DNA from: Theropithecus gelada | Lineage: Eukaryota > Chordata > Mammalia > Primates > Cercopithecidae | Assembly: GCF_003255815.1 (NCBI RefSeq) | Contig: NC_037682.1 | Location: forward strand, 8,802,209 to 8,866,208 | Reading direction: 5' to 3' | DNA: 64,000 bases | Shown: positions 1-12,010 of the stretch, piece by piece | Layout of the letters: the number at the start of each line of letters is the position of its first letter | Position numbering within the stretch: the stretch's first letter is position 1 | Notes under the pieces: model-generated | What the model saw: only the letters and a program-made list of their open reading frames with translations | Databases searched by the model: none | Told to the model about the DNA's origin: nothing | Position numbers and translations under genes: made by a program

Positions 1-247
1 AGGCAGGTGGATCACAAGGTCAGGAGTTCGAGACCAGCCTGGCCAATATGGTGAAACCCCATCTCTACAAATACAAAAAAAAATTACCCAGGCATGGTTG
101 CGCATGCCTGTAATCCCAGTTACTCGGGAGGCTGAGGGAGGAGAGTTGCTTGAACCTGGGAGGCAGAGGTTGCAGTGAACCGAGATCCTGCCACTGCACT
201 CCAGCCTGGGCAAGAGTAGGAATCTGTCTCAAAAAAAAAAAAAAAAA
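1..247 (+). mobile_element. Alu, cut by the window edge
   Basis: Plus-orientation AluS-like copy lacking its first bases because the window begins inside it. Left arm, middle A-rich region, right arm and a 17-nt A tail are all visible. Confidence 0.95.
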
Positions 248-524
248 TTCTGGGATAGAGTCTCGTTCTGTTCACACAGGCTGACATGCAATGGTGTCAT
301 CATCGCTCACTATAACCTCAAACTCCTGGGCTCGAGTGATCCTCCCACCTCAGCCTCCCAAGTAGCTGGGACTATAGGCCCTACCACTGTGTCTGGCTAA
401 TTTTTAAACTTTTTGCAGAAACAAGATCTCACAATGTTGGTCTCAAACTCCTGAGCTCATGTGATTCTCCTGCCTCAGCCTCCCCAGTTGGTGGGATTAC
501 AGGCATGAGCTGCCATGCCCAGCT
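248..524 (-). mobile_element. old Alu (AluJ-like)
   Basis: Minus-orientation, diverged Alu directly abutting the tail of the previous copy. Recognised by CTCAAACTCCTGGGCTCGAGTG and GCCTCCCAAGTAGCTGGG-type blocks; the many CpG losses suggest an old copy. Confidence 0.85.
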
Positions 525-737
525 AGTTTATTTTTATATTCTATAGTACTATGGACCAGAAAATTAAAGAGTTTGCCCTGAACCCTATGGGAAAATTGTC
601 TCTCACGCGCAACATGCCCAGTGTTCTCAGCAGTCAGGGCAAATTCAACCACAGCAGCCGCTGTCCAGCTTGCCAAAGCTAAACCAGACATAGATATTAT
701 TATCTGCTGCATCCAGCATTAGTTTAGAGCTTTCTGC

Positions 738-905
738 TTCACAAAGCAACTCATTATCTTATTTAATCTTCACCATCATCCTACATTGCTCTTACTTCCA
801 CTTTATGGACAGTGAGTCTCAGAAAGCTAAGGCATCTTCCTCAAAGCAGCTGTAGGATTCAAATTCAGTGTCTGGGGACTCCAGATTCTTTGTGCTTTCT
901 ACACA
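738..905 (+). mobile_element. MIR SINE remnant
   Basis: The order 'CTCATTATCTTATTTAATC ... CTTTATGGACAGTGAG ... TCAAATTCAGTGTCTGG' follows the MIR core layout (Pol III SINE of mammals). Degenerate, no tail. The flank 525-737 shows nothing recognisable. Confidence 0.6.
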
Positions 906-923
906 TTTAGATTTCATGGTAAA

Positions 924-1220
924 GGCCGGGCGCGGTGGCTCAAGCCTGTAATCCCAGCACTTTGGGAGGCTGAGACGGGTGGATCACGAGGTCAGGAGAT
1001 CGAGACCATCCTGGCTAACACGGTGAAACCCTGTCTCTACTTAAAATACAAAAAAATTAGCCGGGCGAGGTGGCGGCGCCTGTAGTCCCAGCTACTCGGG
1101 AGGCTGAGGCAGGAGAATGGCGCAAACCCGGGAGGCGGAGCTTGCAGTGAGCGGAGATCGCGCCACTGTACTCCAGCCTGGGTGACAGAGCGAGACTTCG
1201 TCTCAAAAAAAAAAAAAAAA
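924..1220 (+). mobile_element. AluY with target-site duplication
   Basis: Full-length AluY flanked by a 13-bp direct repeat GATTTCATGGTAA at 910-922 and 1221-1233. Confidence 0.95.
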
Positions 1221-1332
1221 GATTTCATGGTAACATCAAATTCGGGATTCCTGGATCTGGAGCAGTTTATCCCCTTGGCCTTCCTCCCAGCCATTGCCAT
1301 CCCAGCCCATTTCTATAACCATCAAATGGGCA

Positions 1333-1639
1333 ATTTTTTTTTTCTTTTTTTTTTTGAGACATGGTCTCACTCTGTCACCCAGGCTGGAGGGCGGTGGCGC
1401 AAACCCAGCTCACTGCAACCTCTGCCTCCCAGGTTCAAGCGATTCTCCTGCCTCGGCCTCCTGAGTAGCTGGGACTACAGGCGCCGGCCACCATGCCCTG
1501 CTAATTTTTTTGTATTTTTAGTAGAGATGGGGTTTCGCCGTGTTGGCCAGGCTGGTCTCAAACTCCTGACCTCACATGATCCACCCGCCTCGGCCTCCCA
1601 AAGTGCTGGGATTACAGGCGTGAGCCACCGCAGCTGGCC
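1333..1639 (-). mobile_element. Alu
   Basis: Full-length minus-orientation AluS-like copy. The following stretch 1640-1910 is A/T-rich and unassigned. Confidence 0.95.
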
Positions 1640-1924
1640 TAAATTGGCAAGAATTTTCACTGTTCAGTGAAGAACAGCCTTGTGCAGCCAATTATTCCAA
1701 CACTGCCTTCCTGAAGGACTCTTTCAAAATCATCAAGAAGGTTTCATTACAAAAGCAGTATGGGAACATTGTAGAAAAAAGTACAAAATATAGAAAAACA
1801 AAAGAAAAGTCATAATTCTGCCTTTGAACAAGAATTTAAGATTGTAAACACTGTAGTGTTTACTATTCCATGATTTTTACTACAGACATGTGGACTGACT
1901 TATGTTTATAAAAATGACAAGTGT

Positions 1925-2230
1925 GGCCGGGCGCGGTGGCTCAAGCCTGTAATCCCAGCACTTTGGGAGGCCGAGACGGGCGGATCACGAGGTCAGGAGA
2001 TCGAGACCATCCTGGCTAACACGGTGAAACCCCGTCTCTACTAAAAAATACAAAAAACTAGCCGGGCGAGGTGGTGGGCGCCTGTAGTCCCAGCTACTCG
2101 GGAGGCTGAGGCAGGAGAATGGCGTAAACCCGGGAGGCGGAGCTTGCAGTGAGCTGAGATCCGGCCACTTCACTCCAGCCTGGGCGACAGAGTAAGACTC
2201 TGTCTCAAAAAAAAAAAAAAAAAAAAAAAA
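1925..2230 (+). mobile_element. AluY, cercopithecid type, with TSD
   Basis: Nearly consensus young AluY (AAAACTAGCCGGGCGAGG, GATCCGGCCACT). Perfect 14-bp direct repeat AAAATGACAAGTGT at 1911-1924 and 2231-2244 marks the insertion ends. Confidence 0.96.
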
Positions 2231-2279
2231 AAAATGACAAGTGTGCCTACCCCATAATACTCTTTTGGAACCTGCTTTT

Positions 2280-2578
2280 TTTTTTTTTTTTTTTGAGACT
2301 GAGTCTTGCTCTGTCGCCCAGGCTGGAGTGCAGCGACGCTATCTTGGCTCACTGCAAGCTCCGCCTCCTGGGTTCACGCCATTCTCCTGCCTCAGCCTCT
2401 CGAGTAGCTGGGACTACAGGTGCCCGCCACCACACCTGACTAATTGTTTGTATTTTTTTTAGTAGAGATGGGGTTTCACTGTGTTAGCCAGGATGGTCTT
2501 GATCTCCTGACCTCGTGTTCCGCCTGCCTTGGCCTCCCAAAGTGCTGGGATTACAGGCGTGAGCCACTATGCCCAGCT
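2280..2578 (-). mobile_element. AluY with TSD
   Basis: Minus orientation; direct repeat GGAACCTGCTTTT at 2267-2279 and 2579-2591. Confidence 0.95.
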
Positions 2579-2682
2579 GGAACCTGCTTTTAAATTTAAT
2601 ATATTGTAAGCATTTTCCTGAAATATTTTTATGTCATCATATTTAAGAGCTACACATATTTCATTATAGTTTTGTTTGTTTG

Positions 2683-2982
2683 TTTTTTTTTTTTTTTTTT
2701 GAGACGGAGTCTCGCTCTGCCGCCCAGGCTGGAGTGCAGTGGCCGGATCTCTGCTCACTGCAAGCTCCGCCTCCCGGGTTCACGCCATTCTCCTGCCTCA
2801 GCCTTCCGAGTAGCTGGGACTACAGGCGCCCGCCACTGCGCCCGGCTAGTTTTTTGTATTTTTTAGTAGAGACGGGGTTTCACCATGTTAGCCAGGATGG
2901 TCTCGATCTCCTGACCTCGTGATCCGCCCGTCTCGGCCTCCCAAAGTGCTGGGATTACAGGCTTGAGCCACCGCGCCCGGCC
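2683..2982 (-). mobile_element. AluY inserted in the tail of another Alu
   Basis: Young minus-orientation AluY whose right edge runs straight into the T-rich start of the next Alu, so it probably landed in that element's tail. Confidence 0.93.
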
Positions 2983-3268
2983 TGTTTTTTTGAGACAGGG
3001 TCTCACTCTGTTGCCCAGGCTAGGGTGCAGTGGTGTGATCTCAGCTCACTGCAACCTCTGTCTCCCAGGTTCAAGTGATTCTTGTGTCCCAAGTAGCTGG
3101 GACTACAGGAGCACACAACCACGCCCGGCTAATTTTTTTGTATTTTTTGGTAGAGAGAGGGTTTCACCATGTTCGCCAGGCTGATCTTGAACTCGTGACC
3201 TCAAGTGATCCGCCTGCCTCGCCCTCCCAGAGTGCTGGGATTACAGGCGTGAGCCACCACACATAGCT
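2983..3268 (-). mobile_element. Alu
   Basis: Minus-orientation AluS-like copy, older than the AluY lodged at its tail end. It is followed by a short tandem duplication at 3261-3300. Confidence 0.92.
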
Positions 3269-3300
3269 TATTTCATTATAACATAGCTTATTTCATTATA
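3261..3300. repeat. perfect 20-bp tandem duplication
   Basis: Positions 3261-3280 are repeated exactly at 3281-3300. The unit ends in TTTCATTATA, a string also present just before the Alu pair (about 2659), so it overlaps the apparent target-site duplication. Confidence 0.9.
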
Positions 3301-3375
3301 ATTTTTAATGTACTCAGGTTAAATATTTAGATTGTTTCTACTTTTTCAATATTAAAACTAGTTTTATGATAGGCT

Positions 3376-3671
3376 TTTTTTTTTTTTTTTTTTGAGACAG
3401 TCTCTAGCTCTGTTGCCTAGGTGGAGTGCAATGGCATGATCTTGAATCACTGCAACCTCTGCCTCCCGGGTTCAAGCGATTTTCCTGCCTCAGCCTCCTG
3501 AGTAGCTGGGATTATAGGCCCATGCCACTATACCTGGCTAGTTTTTGTATTTTTAGTAGAGATGGGGTTTCACCATGTTGGTCAGGGTGGTCTCGAACTC
3601 CTGACCTCGTGATCCGCCTGCCTCGGCCTCCCAAAGTGCTGGATTACAAGCGTGAGCCATGACACTGGGCC
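3376..3671 (-). mobile_element. Alu
   Basis: Full-length minus-orientation copy ending CACTGGGCC; several indels in the left arm. Confidence 0.93.
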
Positions 3672-3749
3672 TTGATAGACTTGTTTATAGGTAAAACATA
3701 CCTAATTTTCATTTTTATTCCTTGGATTATGAATGAAGTTGAATTTTTT

Positions 3750-4041
3750 CTTTTTTTCTTTTTTTTTTTTTTTTTTTGAGACGGAGTCTTGCTCTGTCAC
3801 CCAGGCTGGAGTGCAGTGGTCGGATCTCGGCTCACTGCAAGTTCTGCCTCCTGGGTTTACGCCATTCTCCTGCCTCAGCCTCCCGAGTGGCTGGGACTAC
3901 AGGCGCCTGCCACCTCACCCGCTAGTTTTTTTTATTATTTTATTTTATGTTATTTTTTTAGTAGAGACGGGGTTTCACCATGTTAACCAGGATGGTCTCG
4001 ATCTCCTGACCTCGTGATCCGCCCGTCTCAGCCTCCCAAAA
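3750..4041 (-). mobile_element. AluY, lacking its 5' end
   Basis: Minus orientation. The copy stops at GCCTCCCAAA, so about the first 35-40 bases of the element are missing. A/T-rich insertion near 3926-3960. Confidence 0.92.
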
Positions 4042-4127
4042 CTTTTTTCATATAATTGTTATCATTTGAAGCTCTTTTATGAATAGTTAATCCATACTGT
4101 TTGCCAGCTTCCCATGGTACACATTTT

Positions 4128-4444
4128 ATTTTTTTTATTTTCTATTTTATTTTTATTTTTTGAGATGGAGTCTTGCTCTATTTCCCAGGGTGGAGTGCAG
4201 TGGTGCAATCTTGGCTCACTGCAACATGCACCTCTTGGGTTCAAGCAATTCTTGTGCCTTAGCCTCCTGTGTAGCTGGGATTAGAGGTGCACATCACCAC
4301 TCCCGGCTAATTTTTTGTGGGTTTTTTTTTAGTAGAGACAGGGTTTTGCCTTGTTAGCCATGCTGGTCTCGAACTCCTGGGCTCAAGTGATCTGCCTGCC
4401 TCTGCCTACCAAAGTGCTGGGATTACAGGCGTGAGCCACCATGC
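4128..4444 (-). mobile_element. Alu
   Basis: Minus-orientation diverged Alu whose right edge merges into a polypyrimidine microsatellite. Confidence 0.92.
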
Positions 4445-4619
4445 CTGCCTCCCTCCCTCCTGCCTTTCTGCCTGCCTGCCTTCCCCCTCCCTCCCTCCCT
4501 CCCTCCCTCCCTCCCTCCCTCCCTCCCTTCCTTCCTTCCTTCCTTCCTTCCTTCCTTCCTTCCTTCATTCCTTCATTCCTTCATTCCTTCCTTCCTTTTT
4601 CTTTCTTTTCTTTCTTTCT
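4443..4619. repeat. polypyrimidine microsatellite (CCTG/CCCT/CCTT/CATT/CTTT)
   Basis: About 175 bp in which one strand is almost only C and T, passing from CCTG to CCCT, CCTT, CATTC and CTTT units. It sits at the poly-T end of the next Alu, so it looks like an expanded Alu tail. Confidence 0.95.
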
Positions 4620-4885
4620 TAGACGGAGTTTCGCTCTGGTTGCCCAGGCTGGAGTACAATGGTGCGATCCTGGCTCTCCGTAACCTCTGCCTCCCGAGTT
4701 AAGGCAATTCTGCTGCCTCAGCCTCCCGAATAGCTGGGATTACAGGCATGTGCCACCACGCTCAGCTAATTTTTTGTATTTTTAGTAGAGACGGGGTTTC
4801 TCCATGTTCTCCCGACCTCAGGTGATCCACCCTCCTTGGCCTCCCAAAGTGCTGGGATTACAAGTGTGAGCCACTACGCCCGGCC
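4620..4885 (-). mobile_element. Alu
   Basis: Minus-orientation copy with a short internal deletion after TTTCTCCATGTT. Confidence 0.92.
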
Positions 4886-6439
4886 GCATTTTATTTTTCT
4901 TACAGATATGTAGGAACTCTTTATATTAAGGCTGAAATTTCAAACCCCAAGCAAATCAAACTTCTTAGAGGGCTCCTGACTTTCTTAGGGAATGCTTCCT
5001 CCTCACCTGGGCACGAACCTTAGCCAGGGCAGCTCTCAGCAGCCCCTCTGCCCTGACTCCAGCACCCACCGCCTCCCTTACAGGGCTGTGGCCTGAGGGC
5101 TGTGGTGGCCCCACAGAGGTCCCTACTCGAGGCTTCAGAGAACCCTGGCAGGAACCTCTTAGAACTCCCAGGAAGGGAGTGAAGGGGAGCAAACGCCTAG
5201 GGGGCGTTTGAGTCAGAGGAGAGCGCGCTGGTTGGGGAGGGCAGGAGGCACCAGTCTGGCACGCAGGGAACCCCACTCCTCCAGGGCCCGTGCTCTAGCA
5301 AGGCCTGAGAGCTGGTGAGCGCGCCCTTGCCCTGTTATTATCGCTGGCAGCTTCATTTGTGCAACTGGTGACAGGGACGCAAGTCCTTCCAGTCCTGGTC
5401 TCGTCTGTTCGCTGTGCCTGGGGAGGGAGGCGCTCAGGCCTGTTACCTGCCTAGAGTCCTCAAGGGGAAGAGGCGGAGGGAGCCGGCTGGACTAGCCCTG
5501 CCAAGGCTGAGGCGGTGAGGACAGGATGAGTTTCTTACCCACCAAGATCATTACTTTGGAAAATTGGAACTGCAGGGAGGAGTTAGGGCATGGCGGGGGC
5601 GGACGTTGGGAGTTCCTTCCAGAGCTCCTGTGGGTTTGGAATGTCCTCGCTCACTCCGGATCCCCCAGCATCTTCCTTCCTGCATTTCCGTCTCACCCTT
5701 CCTCCAGGTCTGGGACATTTAAGAGACAGCTATGGCTGAGACATTAGCAGGAGCAAACACACCTAGCAGGGTGTGGCGGGGCCAGCCCTGGGCACCTGTG
5801 GTCTCCCTCCGGGTCTTGGGTTTAGTTCCTTGCAGTCGGGCTTCGGGGTGTCCCCACTCTCTTTCCTTCTACTTCCACACATTCTTGGGAAGACAGTGGC
5901 ATGCTCTAGAGAAAGCCCAGGCTGCCGGGACGCTCTGCTCTGCAGGGAACGTGGGCTGACCATGGCTGTTTCTTAACTTCTTTAGGTTTGACTGCCCTTG
6001 TCTAGAAAGTGACAGTGACAGTAACAGTGCCAGCCTCTCAGGGTTGCTGGAAGATTAAATGAGATGCCATGTGCAGTATGCCAGACAGACGGCAGGTAGG
6101 TGCCCACCCAGGTTAGTATTTCTTCCTCCTTTGTCTTTTCTCAACTGTCTTGATATGGGGTGTACATTCGGGAGCTTAAGAGATTCCTGCTGGAGGGTGG
6201 AGTCTGTGGTGGTGGAGTCTCTGCATCCTGGGGCAACCTGGCCCCCTCCAGTCTGCACTTCTCACCCTCCTCTTCCGCTGCCTGGACTGGGCCGTGTTTG
6301 TTTCCCCAACTCGAAGGTGACCTTCTGGACAGAGGTCATCTTAGGCATCCTCAAAACCTGAGCACTGCCCCTGGCACAGAGTGGGTGCAGAGACTGAGTG
6401 TTTGGAGACAAAATGAAGAACTGAATGGGAAGGACTTGA
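4886..6439. other. non-repetitive intergenic stretch
   Basis: GC-moderate sequence with no convincing coding exon on either strand: short frames only, no run of conserved protein. Weak MIR-like words (GGGTTGCTGGAAGATTAAATGAG) near 6030-6090. Confidence 0.5.
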
Positions 6440-6650
6440 GGACCCAAACTTTAGAGTCTAGCAGGCGTCAGGTCAGAGCCCAGCTTCATCACTTGCTCAC
6501 CATATGACCTTGAGCAAGATCGTTAATTTCCCTGAGCCTCAGTTTTTTTGCCTAAAAATAGCAGCAATAATAGCTACCTCCTAGGGTTGTTTTGGGGACT
6601 AGAGATGATGTCAGCGGCTTCGGCCTGACGCGTAGTAGGAGCTCAGGTAG
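6440..6650 (-). mobile_element. MIR SINE remnant
   Basis: Contains the typical run 'TATGACCTTGAGCAAG ... CCCTGAGCCTCAGTTT ... CTACCTCCTAGGGTTGTTTTG', the MIR core in antisense order. Confidence 0.75.
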
Positions 6651-6726
6651 TGCAAGTCATGATTAGCTGCTATTACAGGACTATTTACTTCTGCCCCCAA
6701 AGCCAAATCTTGCCCCAAGAACTCGG

Positions 6727-7032
6727 TCTTTTTTTTTTTTTTTTCTTTTTTGAGATGGAGTCTCACACTGTTGCCCAGGCTGGAGTGCGGTGGCACAATC
6801 TCGGCTCACTGCACCTCCGCCTCCGGGGTTTAAGCGATTCTCTGCCTCAGCCTCCCGAGTAGCTGGGATTACAGGCGCATGCCACCATGCCTGGCTAATT
6901 TTTGTGTTTTTAATAGAGACGGGGTTTCACCATGTTGGCCACACTGGTCTTGAACCCCTGATCTCAGGTGATCCTTCCGCCTCCGCCTCCCAAAGTGCCG
7001 GGATTACAAGCGTGAGCCACTGCACGCGGCCT
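6727..7032 (-). mobile_element. Alu
   Basis: Full-length minus-orientation copy. Confidence 0.94.
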
Positions 7033-7097
7033 CTGAGCACATTTTAAATGACCTGTTTTCTTTGTGTTTTACTCTGTTTTATTTTATTTTTATTTAT

Positions 7098-7707
7098 TTA
7101 TTTTATTTTTTGAGACAGAGTCTTGCTCTGTCACCCAGACTGGAGTGCAGTGGTGTGATCTCGGCTTACTACAACCTCTGCTTCCTGGGTTCAAGTGATT
7201 CTCCTACCTCACTCTCCCGAGTAGCTGGGACTACAGGCACGTGCCACCACGCCTGGCTAATTTTTTTTGTTTTTGTTTTTGTTTTTTTGAGATGGAATCT
7301 TGCTCTGTTGCCCAGGCTGGAGTGCAGTGGCGCGATCTTGGCTCACTGCAAGCTCCACCTCCCAGGTTCACGCCATTCTCCTGCCTCAGCCTCCCGAGTA
7401 GCTGGGACTACAGGCGACCACCACCACGCCTGGCTATTTTTTTGTATTTTTTTTAGTAGAGACAGGGTTTCACCATGTTAGCCAGGATGGTCTCAATCTC
7501 CTGACCTCATCCGCCCGCCTCGGCCTCCCAAAGTGCTGAGATTACAGGCGTGAGCCACTGTGCCCGACCAATTTTTTTTTTGTATTTTTAGTAGATACGC
7601 AGTTTCACCATGTTAGCCAGGATGGTCTGGATCTCCTGACCTTGTGATCTGCCCGCCTTGGCCTCCCAAAAGGCTGGGATTACAGGTGTGAGCCACCATG
7701 CCTGGCC
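7098..7707 (-). mobile_element. Alu split by a second Alu
   Basis: Outer Alu lies at about 7098-7265 and resumes at 7570-7707. A younger AluY in the same orientation sits between at about 7266-7569. Confidence 0.85.
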
Positions 7708-8651
7708 TTTATTCTATTTTAAAAGATTGATCAAAGTAGGACTATATGGAATCATTTCACAGAGAGACAGAAAGTGAGGAATGGAGGAAATCAGGCACTG
7801 ATACCCAGCTCTTACAATCAGGAAACAGAACCTGGAAGATCTAAGTTACAAGGGAGTGGCCTTGCCCAAGACCCCGATCTCCACACTTGAGTCAACCTAC
7901 CCCCAGCATGGGCGCCACAGGGGTGAGGTGCCTGAGCCCCCACATGCAGCCTGCCTGCCGCCCCCGCTGTCCCCATGCCACCTCCGCAGGGGAGAGCTGG
8001 GGTGTTGGGGGAGGATGGTGAACTGGGAGCTGACTGGTTGGTTGCAGGGACTGAAAGAGCCAGGCCCAGGAGCCTAAGGTGGGAGAGCAGGAGCCAAAGA
8101 GACTCCAGAGCTCAGGAGGAGAGCTTTGGCTGTGAAAAGAGTGAGACATCCTGGGTCAGGTGGCTGCCATCGCCCGAGGGAGTGGACCCAGAGAACAGTG
8201 AGAGGGTGAGAGGGGAGCCCCTGCCCACAGCGAGTCCAGGTTCAGCTCAGGGAGCCGCCTTGCTGCAGGTCTTGCTGTCCGCTCAGCTGTTTTTTCCATC
8301 CCACTCGGCTCACCAGCGTTTTCTCCCTAGCTCTACCTTCTTGGATCTGATGAGCAGGCCTGGAAGTCACGGCCAGCGTACTTTGACCGTAGAGGATTTT
8401 GTGGCTGTGTCCCACCTGCAGCGCCAGAATTAGGTCCCTTTAGTGAGTCCCAGCACATGACCCCCAGCCAGGCCAGCAGCCCTGCAGCCCTTCCCAGCAG
8501 CTGGGGCTTGGGGTGCTTGGAAGAGTCTCCCACTGCCTGCACCGCTCTCTTGGCCTCCCCGCCCTTGGACCCTCCTGCAGGGCAACCTCCCAGCCTTTAG
8601 CCTTCTCACCTCTGCCAGTTTGCCAGCAAGTGCCTTCAAGAGTTTTTATGA
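7708..8651. other. intergenic stretch without recognised genes
   Basis: Non-repetitive. The longest frame (7975-8433, plus) has no family resemblance that I can see and no splice context. Confidence 0.4.
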
Positions 8652-8962
8652 GGCCCGGCATGGTGGCTCATGCCTGTAATCCCAGCACTTTGGGAGGCCA
8701 AGGCGGGCAGATCACCTGAGGTCAGGAGTTCAAGACCACCCTGGCCAACATAACAAAACCCCATCTCTACTAAAAGTACAAAAATTAGCTGGGCATGGTG
8801 GCGGGAGCCTATAATCCCAGCTACTCAGGAGGCTGAGGCAGGAGAATCGCTTGAACCTGGGAGGCAGAGGTTGCAGTGAGCCGAGATTGTGCCATTGCAT
8901 TCCAGCCTGGGTGACGAGCGAGTGAGACTCTGTCTCAAAAAAAAAAAAAAAAAAAAAAAAAA
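8652..8962 (+). mobile_element. Alu
   Basis: Plus-orientation AluS-like copy with a long A tail (8937-8962). Near-identical flanks GAGTTTTTATG / GGTTTTTATG suggest its target-site duplication. Confidence 0.94.
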
Positions 8963-9227
8963 GGTTTTTATGGAGTCTTTAGAGTAGAGAGAGGAACTGG
9001 AACTTTTGGATTTAGGAGCCCACCTCATTTTATAGATGAGGAAACAGAGGTGGTCGCTCGCCCGGGATCGCGCAGACAGTGACAGAGGGGCTAGGCTCAG
9101 ACCAGGCTCCTGATGTGAGGCCCTGCTCTTCCCCTGCACCACTGATGGGTGCCTGACCAAGCAGAGGGAGGCAGCCTTGGCTGTTGGTGCCACACTTCTG
9201 ATATTGTCCAAAATCACATTAGCTCTT

Positions 9228-9826
9228 CTTTTTTTCTGGGAGATAGGGCCTCGCTCTGTCACCCAGGCTGGAATGCAGTGGTGCAATCTCGGTTTACTGC
9301 AGTCTTGACCACCCAGGCTCAAGCGATTTTCCCACCTTAGCCCTGGGAGTAGCTGAGACTAGAGGAACATGCTACCATGCCCAGCTTTTTTTTTTTTTTT
9401 TTGGAGACAGAGTCTTGCTCTGTCACCCTGACTAGAGTGTAGTGGCTCGATCTCAGCTCACTGCAACCTCTGTCTCCAGGTTCAAGTGATTCTCCTGCCT
9501 CAGCCTCCTGAGTAGCTGGGATTACAGGAGTGTGCCACCACGCCCGGCAGATTTCTGTATTTTTCGTAGAGACAGGGTTTTGCCATGTTGGCCAGGCTGG
9601 TCTGGAACTCCTGACCTCAGGAGATCCACCCGCCTCAGCCTCCCAAAGTGCTGGGATTACAGGCATGAGCCACCACACCCTGCCTAATTGTAATTTTTTT
9701 TTTTTTTGTAGAGACGGGAGCTCCCTATGTTGCCCAGGCTTGCCTCTAACTCCTGGGCTCAAGCGATCCTCCTGCCTTGGCTTCCGAGAGTTTTGGGATT
9801 ACAGCTGTGAGCCACCACTCTCAGCC
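9228..9826 (-). mobile_element. old Alu split by a younger Alu
   Basis: Outer AluJ-like copy at about 9228-9384 and 9687-9826; inner AluS-like copy at 9385-9686, same orientation. Confidence 0.85.
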
Positions 9827-9967
9827 ATCATTAGCTCTTTTTTGGGTGGTGGGGGAAGGGACTTCCCCATTTTCCTGTTGACCTGTTTTTTCACTGAAAA
9901 AACCTAAATTGTTTTATAACTTTTTGTTCTGATTGTAAAAATAATATATATTCACTATTAAAAAAAT

Positions 9968-10259
9968 GGAGCGGGGAACAGTGGCTCACACCTGTAATCC
10001 CAGCACTTTGGGAGGCCAAGATGGGTGGATTACCTGAGGTCAGGAGTTCGAGACCAGCCTGGCGAACATGGTGAAACCCTGTCTCTACTAAAAATACAAA
10101 AAATTAACCGGGTGTGGTGGTGGGTGCCTGTAATCCCTGCTACTCGGGAGGCTGAGACAGGAGAATAACTTGAACCCTGGGAGCCAGAGGTTGTAGTAAG
10201 TTGAGATCACGCCACTGCACTCCAGCCTGGGCGACATGAGCGAAACTCCATCTCAAAAA
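9968..10259 (+). mobile_element. Alu
   Basis: Plus-orientation copy; its tail has turned into a short TA repeat (10258-10270). Confidence 0.93.
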
Positions 10260-10301
10260 ATATATATATTGGAAAATATTCCAAGATAGAATATAAATCT
10301 T

Positions 10302-10594
10302 TTTTTTTTTTTGAGACGGAGTCTCGCTCTGTCACCCAGGCTGGAGTGCAGTGGCCGGATCTCAGCTCACTGCAAGCTCCGCCTCCCGGGTTTACGCCAT
10401 TCTCCTGCCTCAGCCTCCCGAGTAGCTGGGATTACAGGTGCCCGCCAACTCACCCGGCTAGTTTTTTGTATTTTTTAGTAGAGACAGGGTTTCACCGTGT
10501 TCGCCAGGATGGTCTCGATCTCCTGACCTCGTGATCCACCCGTCTCGGCCTCCCAAAGTGCTGGGATTACAGGCTTGAGCCACCGCACCGGGCC
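10302..10594 (-). mobile_element. AluY with TSD
   Basis: Perfect 14-bp direct repeat AGAATATAAATCTT at 10288-10301 and 10595-10608. Confidence 0.95.
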
Positions 10595-10859
10595 AGAATA
10601 TAAATCTTAATGGCACTTACTGTTGTTTTTCCCACCCTGCACTTGGTTGTTTTGTTTTTAGGTATAAAAATAGGACTCTCCGTTCATCCTTGATAAGGCC
10701 GTCTGGCTACGTCCCCCAGCTCTCCTGTGTCTCAGAATCTTGTATAGTTACCAGTTCTCGCTGACACCTAGGCAGGACTCAAAAAATGCCTACAGTGTGA
10801 CTGGCTGAATGAAGAGGCATCGGCTTTAGTGGAAACAGGGACGCCTTCCACCCTGCTCC

Positions 10860-11220
10860 TGGCTTCACTCCTCTCCCCTGGTGTCTGAGCCCACTTTCCT
10901 TCCCTGAAACACCTCCTCCTCTGTTCTACTCACATCCTCCTGCTCTTCCAGCCCAGCTGCAGACCCACCTCTTCCAAGAAGCCTTTGTTCTTTCTGATGC
11001 AAAAGACTGCTTTTGGGTTCCATAGTGTTTGTAGTTTGGCCACACCATTTGTTCTGGGTTAATCTCCTCTCTTTTTCCCAGTCAGCAGAGCCCTGTACAC
11101 TTCTCGTTTCCCTCACAGCCGCCATCCAACAGAGCCTGGAGAATATTCTGGGCCGGAAATGTGACTGGCCCCGCCCTGCTAGGGAAGAGTTCGTCTGGGT
11201 GACACAGGGCACAGCACCCA
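10860..11220 (-). mobile_element. L2 LINE remnant (tentative)
   Basis: Words such as CCACCTCTTCCAAGAAGCCTTTG in C/T-rich context resemble antisense L2 3' sequence. Strongly eroded; the rest of 10.6-12.0 kb shows no gene. Confidence 0.4.
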
Positions 11221-12010
11221 CCTGAGCTCATCTGAGGCGTGGGAGGAAGTGCAGAGGCTCAGAGGGAGCCTCTTCCACCCCTCCACTGCCCCGGCTTCCT
11301 GGAGGCATGTGCTGCCTCCTGAAGTTCATGTGGTGGGCAGTCCCCTGGGCTCCCAACAACGGGGCTGCATGTCTTGGGATAGGAAATGGGATTTAGTTGG
11401 CCTTTCACAGAGAGTTCTCTCTAGATAAGATAAATCCTTCATGCCCAGCTATTTAGAGACAGAAGATGGGTTAGGGCCCTTTTTAGTCCTGTGGGCTGAC
11501 TACAGGGAGCCTTGGAAAAGGATGTCTTCCCTCACCTCACAGCGCCTGGTACCAACCCTTCTCACGCCTCCTGGAAAAAGACCAATGTCCCAGGCCTGTA
11601 GCTTTCTTATCCATCTGGCCAGGCCATGGTGGAAAAGCACAAATTGGGACTCAGGGACCAGGGGCCCCAAAGAGATCAGTCTCCCAGAGCAATCATGGTA
11701 AGCGACAGGGAAAGCCAGGCAAGCTCCAGATTTCCTCCTAGTTTGAATTTCCTAGAGGGACCCTACGTCCCCTCCTGCTTTCTCCATCCATAGCATGAGC
11801 AGCGTTACTGAGCAGACCCTGGGCCAGGCCGGGCGGGTAGCATCCTAGCTCCACTGCTGATCAGTCGTGAGACACTATGTCAGCTGCCCAAATTCACTCT
11901 ACCAGGGTGGGGGGTGGTCACAGAACCTGCCTCCGAAGCGAGTTGAGTGAAGTGAGCCAATACACATAACACACTTCTGAGTGTGCCTGGCACAGCACAA
12001 GTGCTGTGCA

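Noticed and set aside
1182..1670. 162-codon frame and the many other 60-100-codon frames with LSLPSSWDYR-type text
   Set aside because: Standard translations of Alu elements in either orientation.
4317..4622. Pro/Ser/Leu repeat protein frame
   Set aside because: Translation of the CCTT/CCCT microsatellite and Alu.
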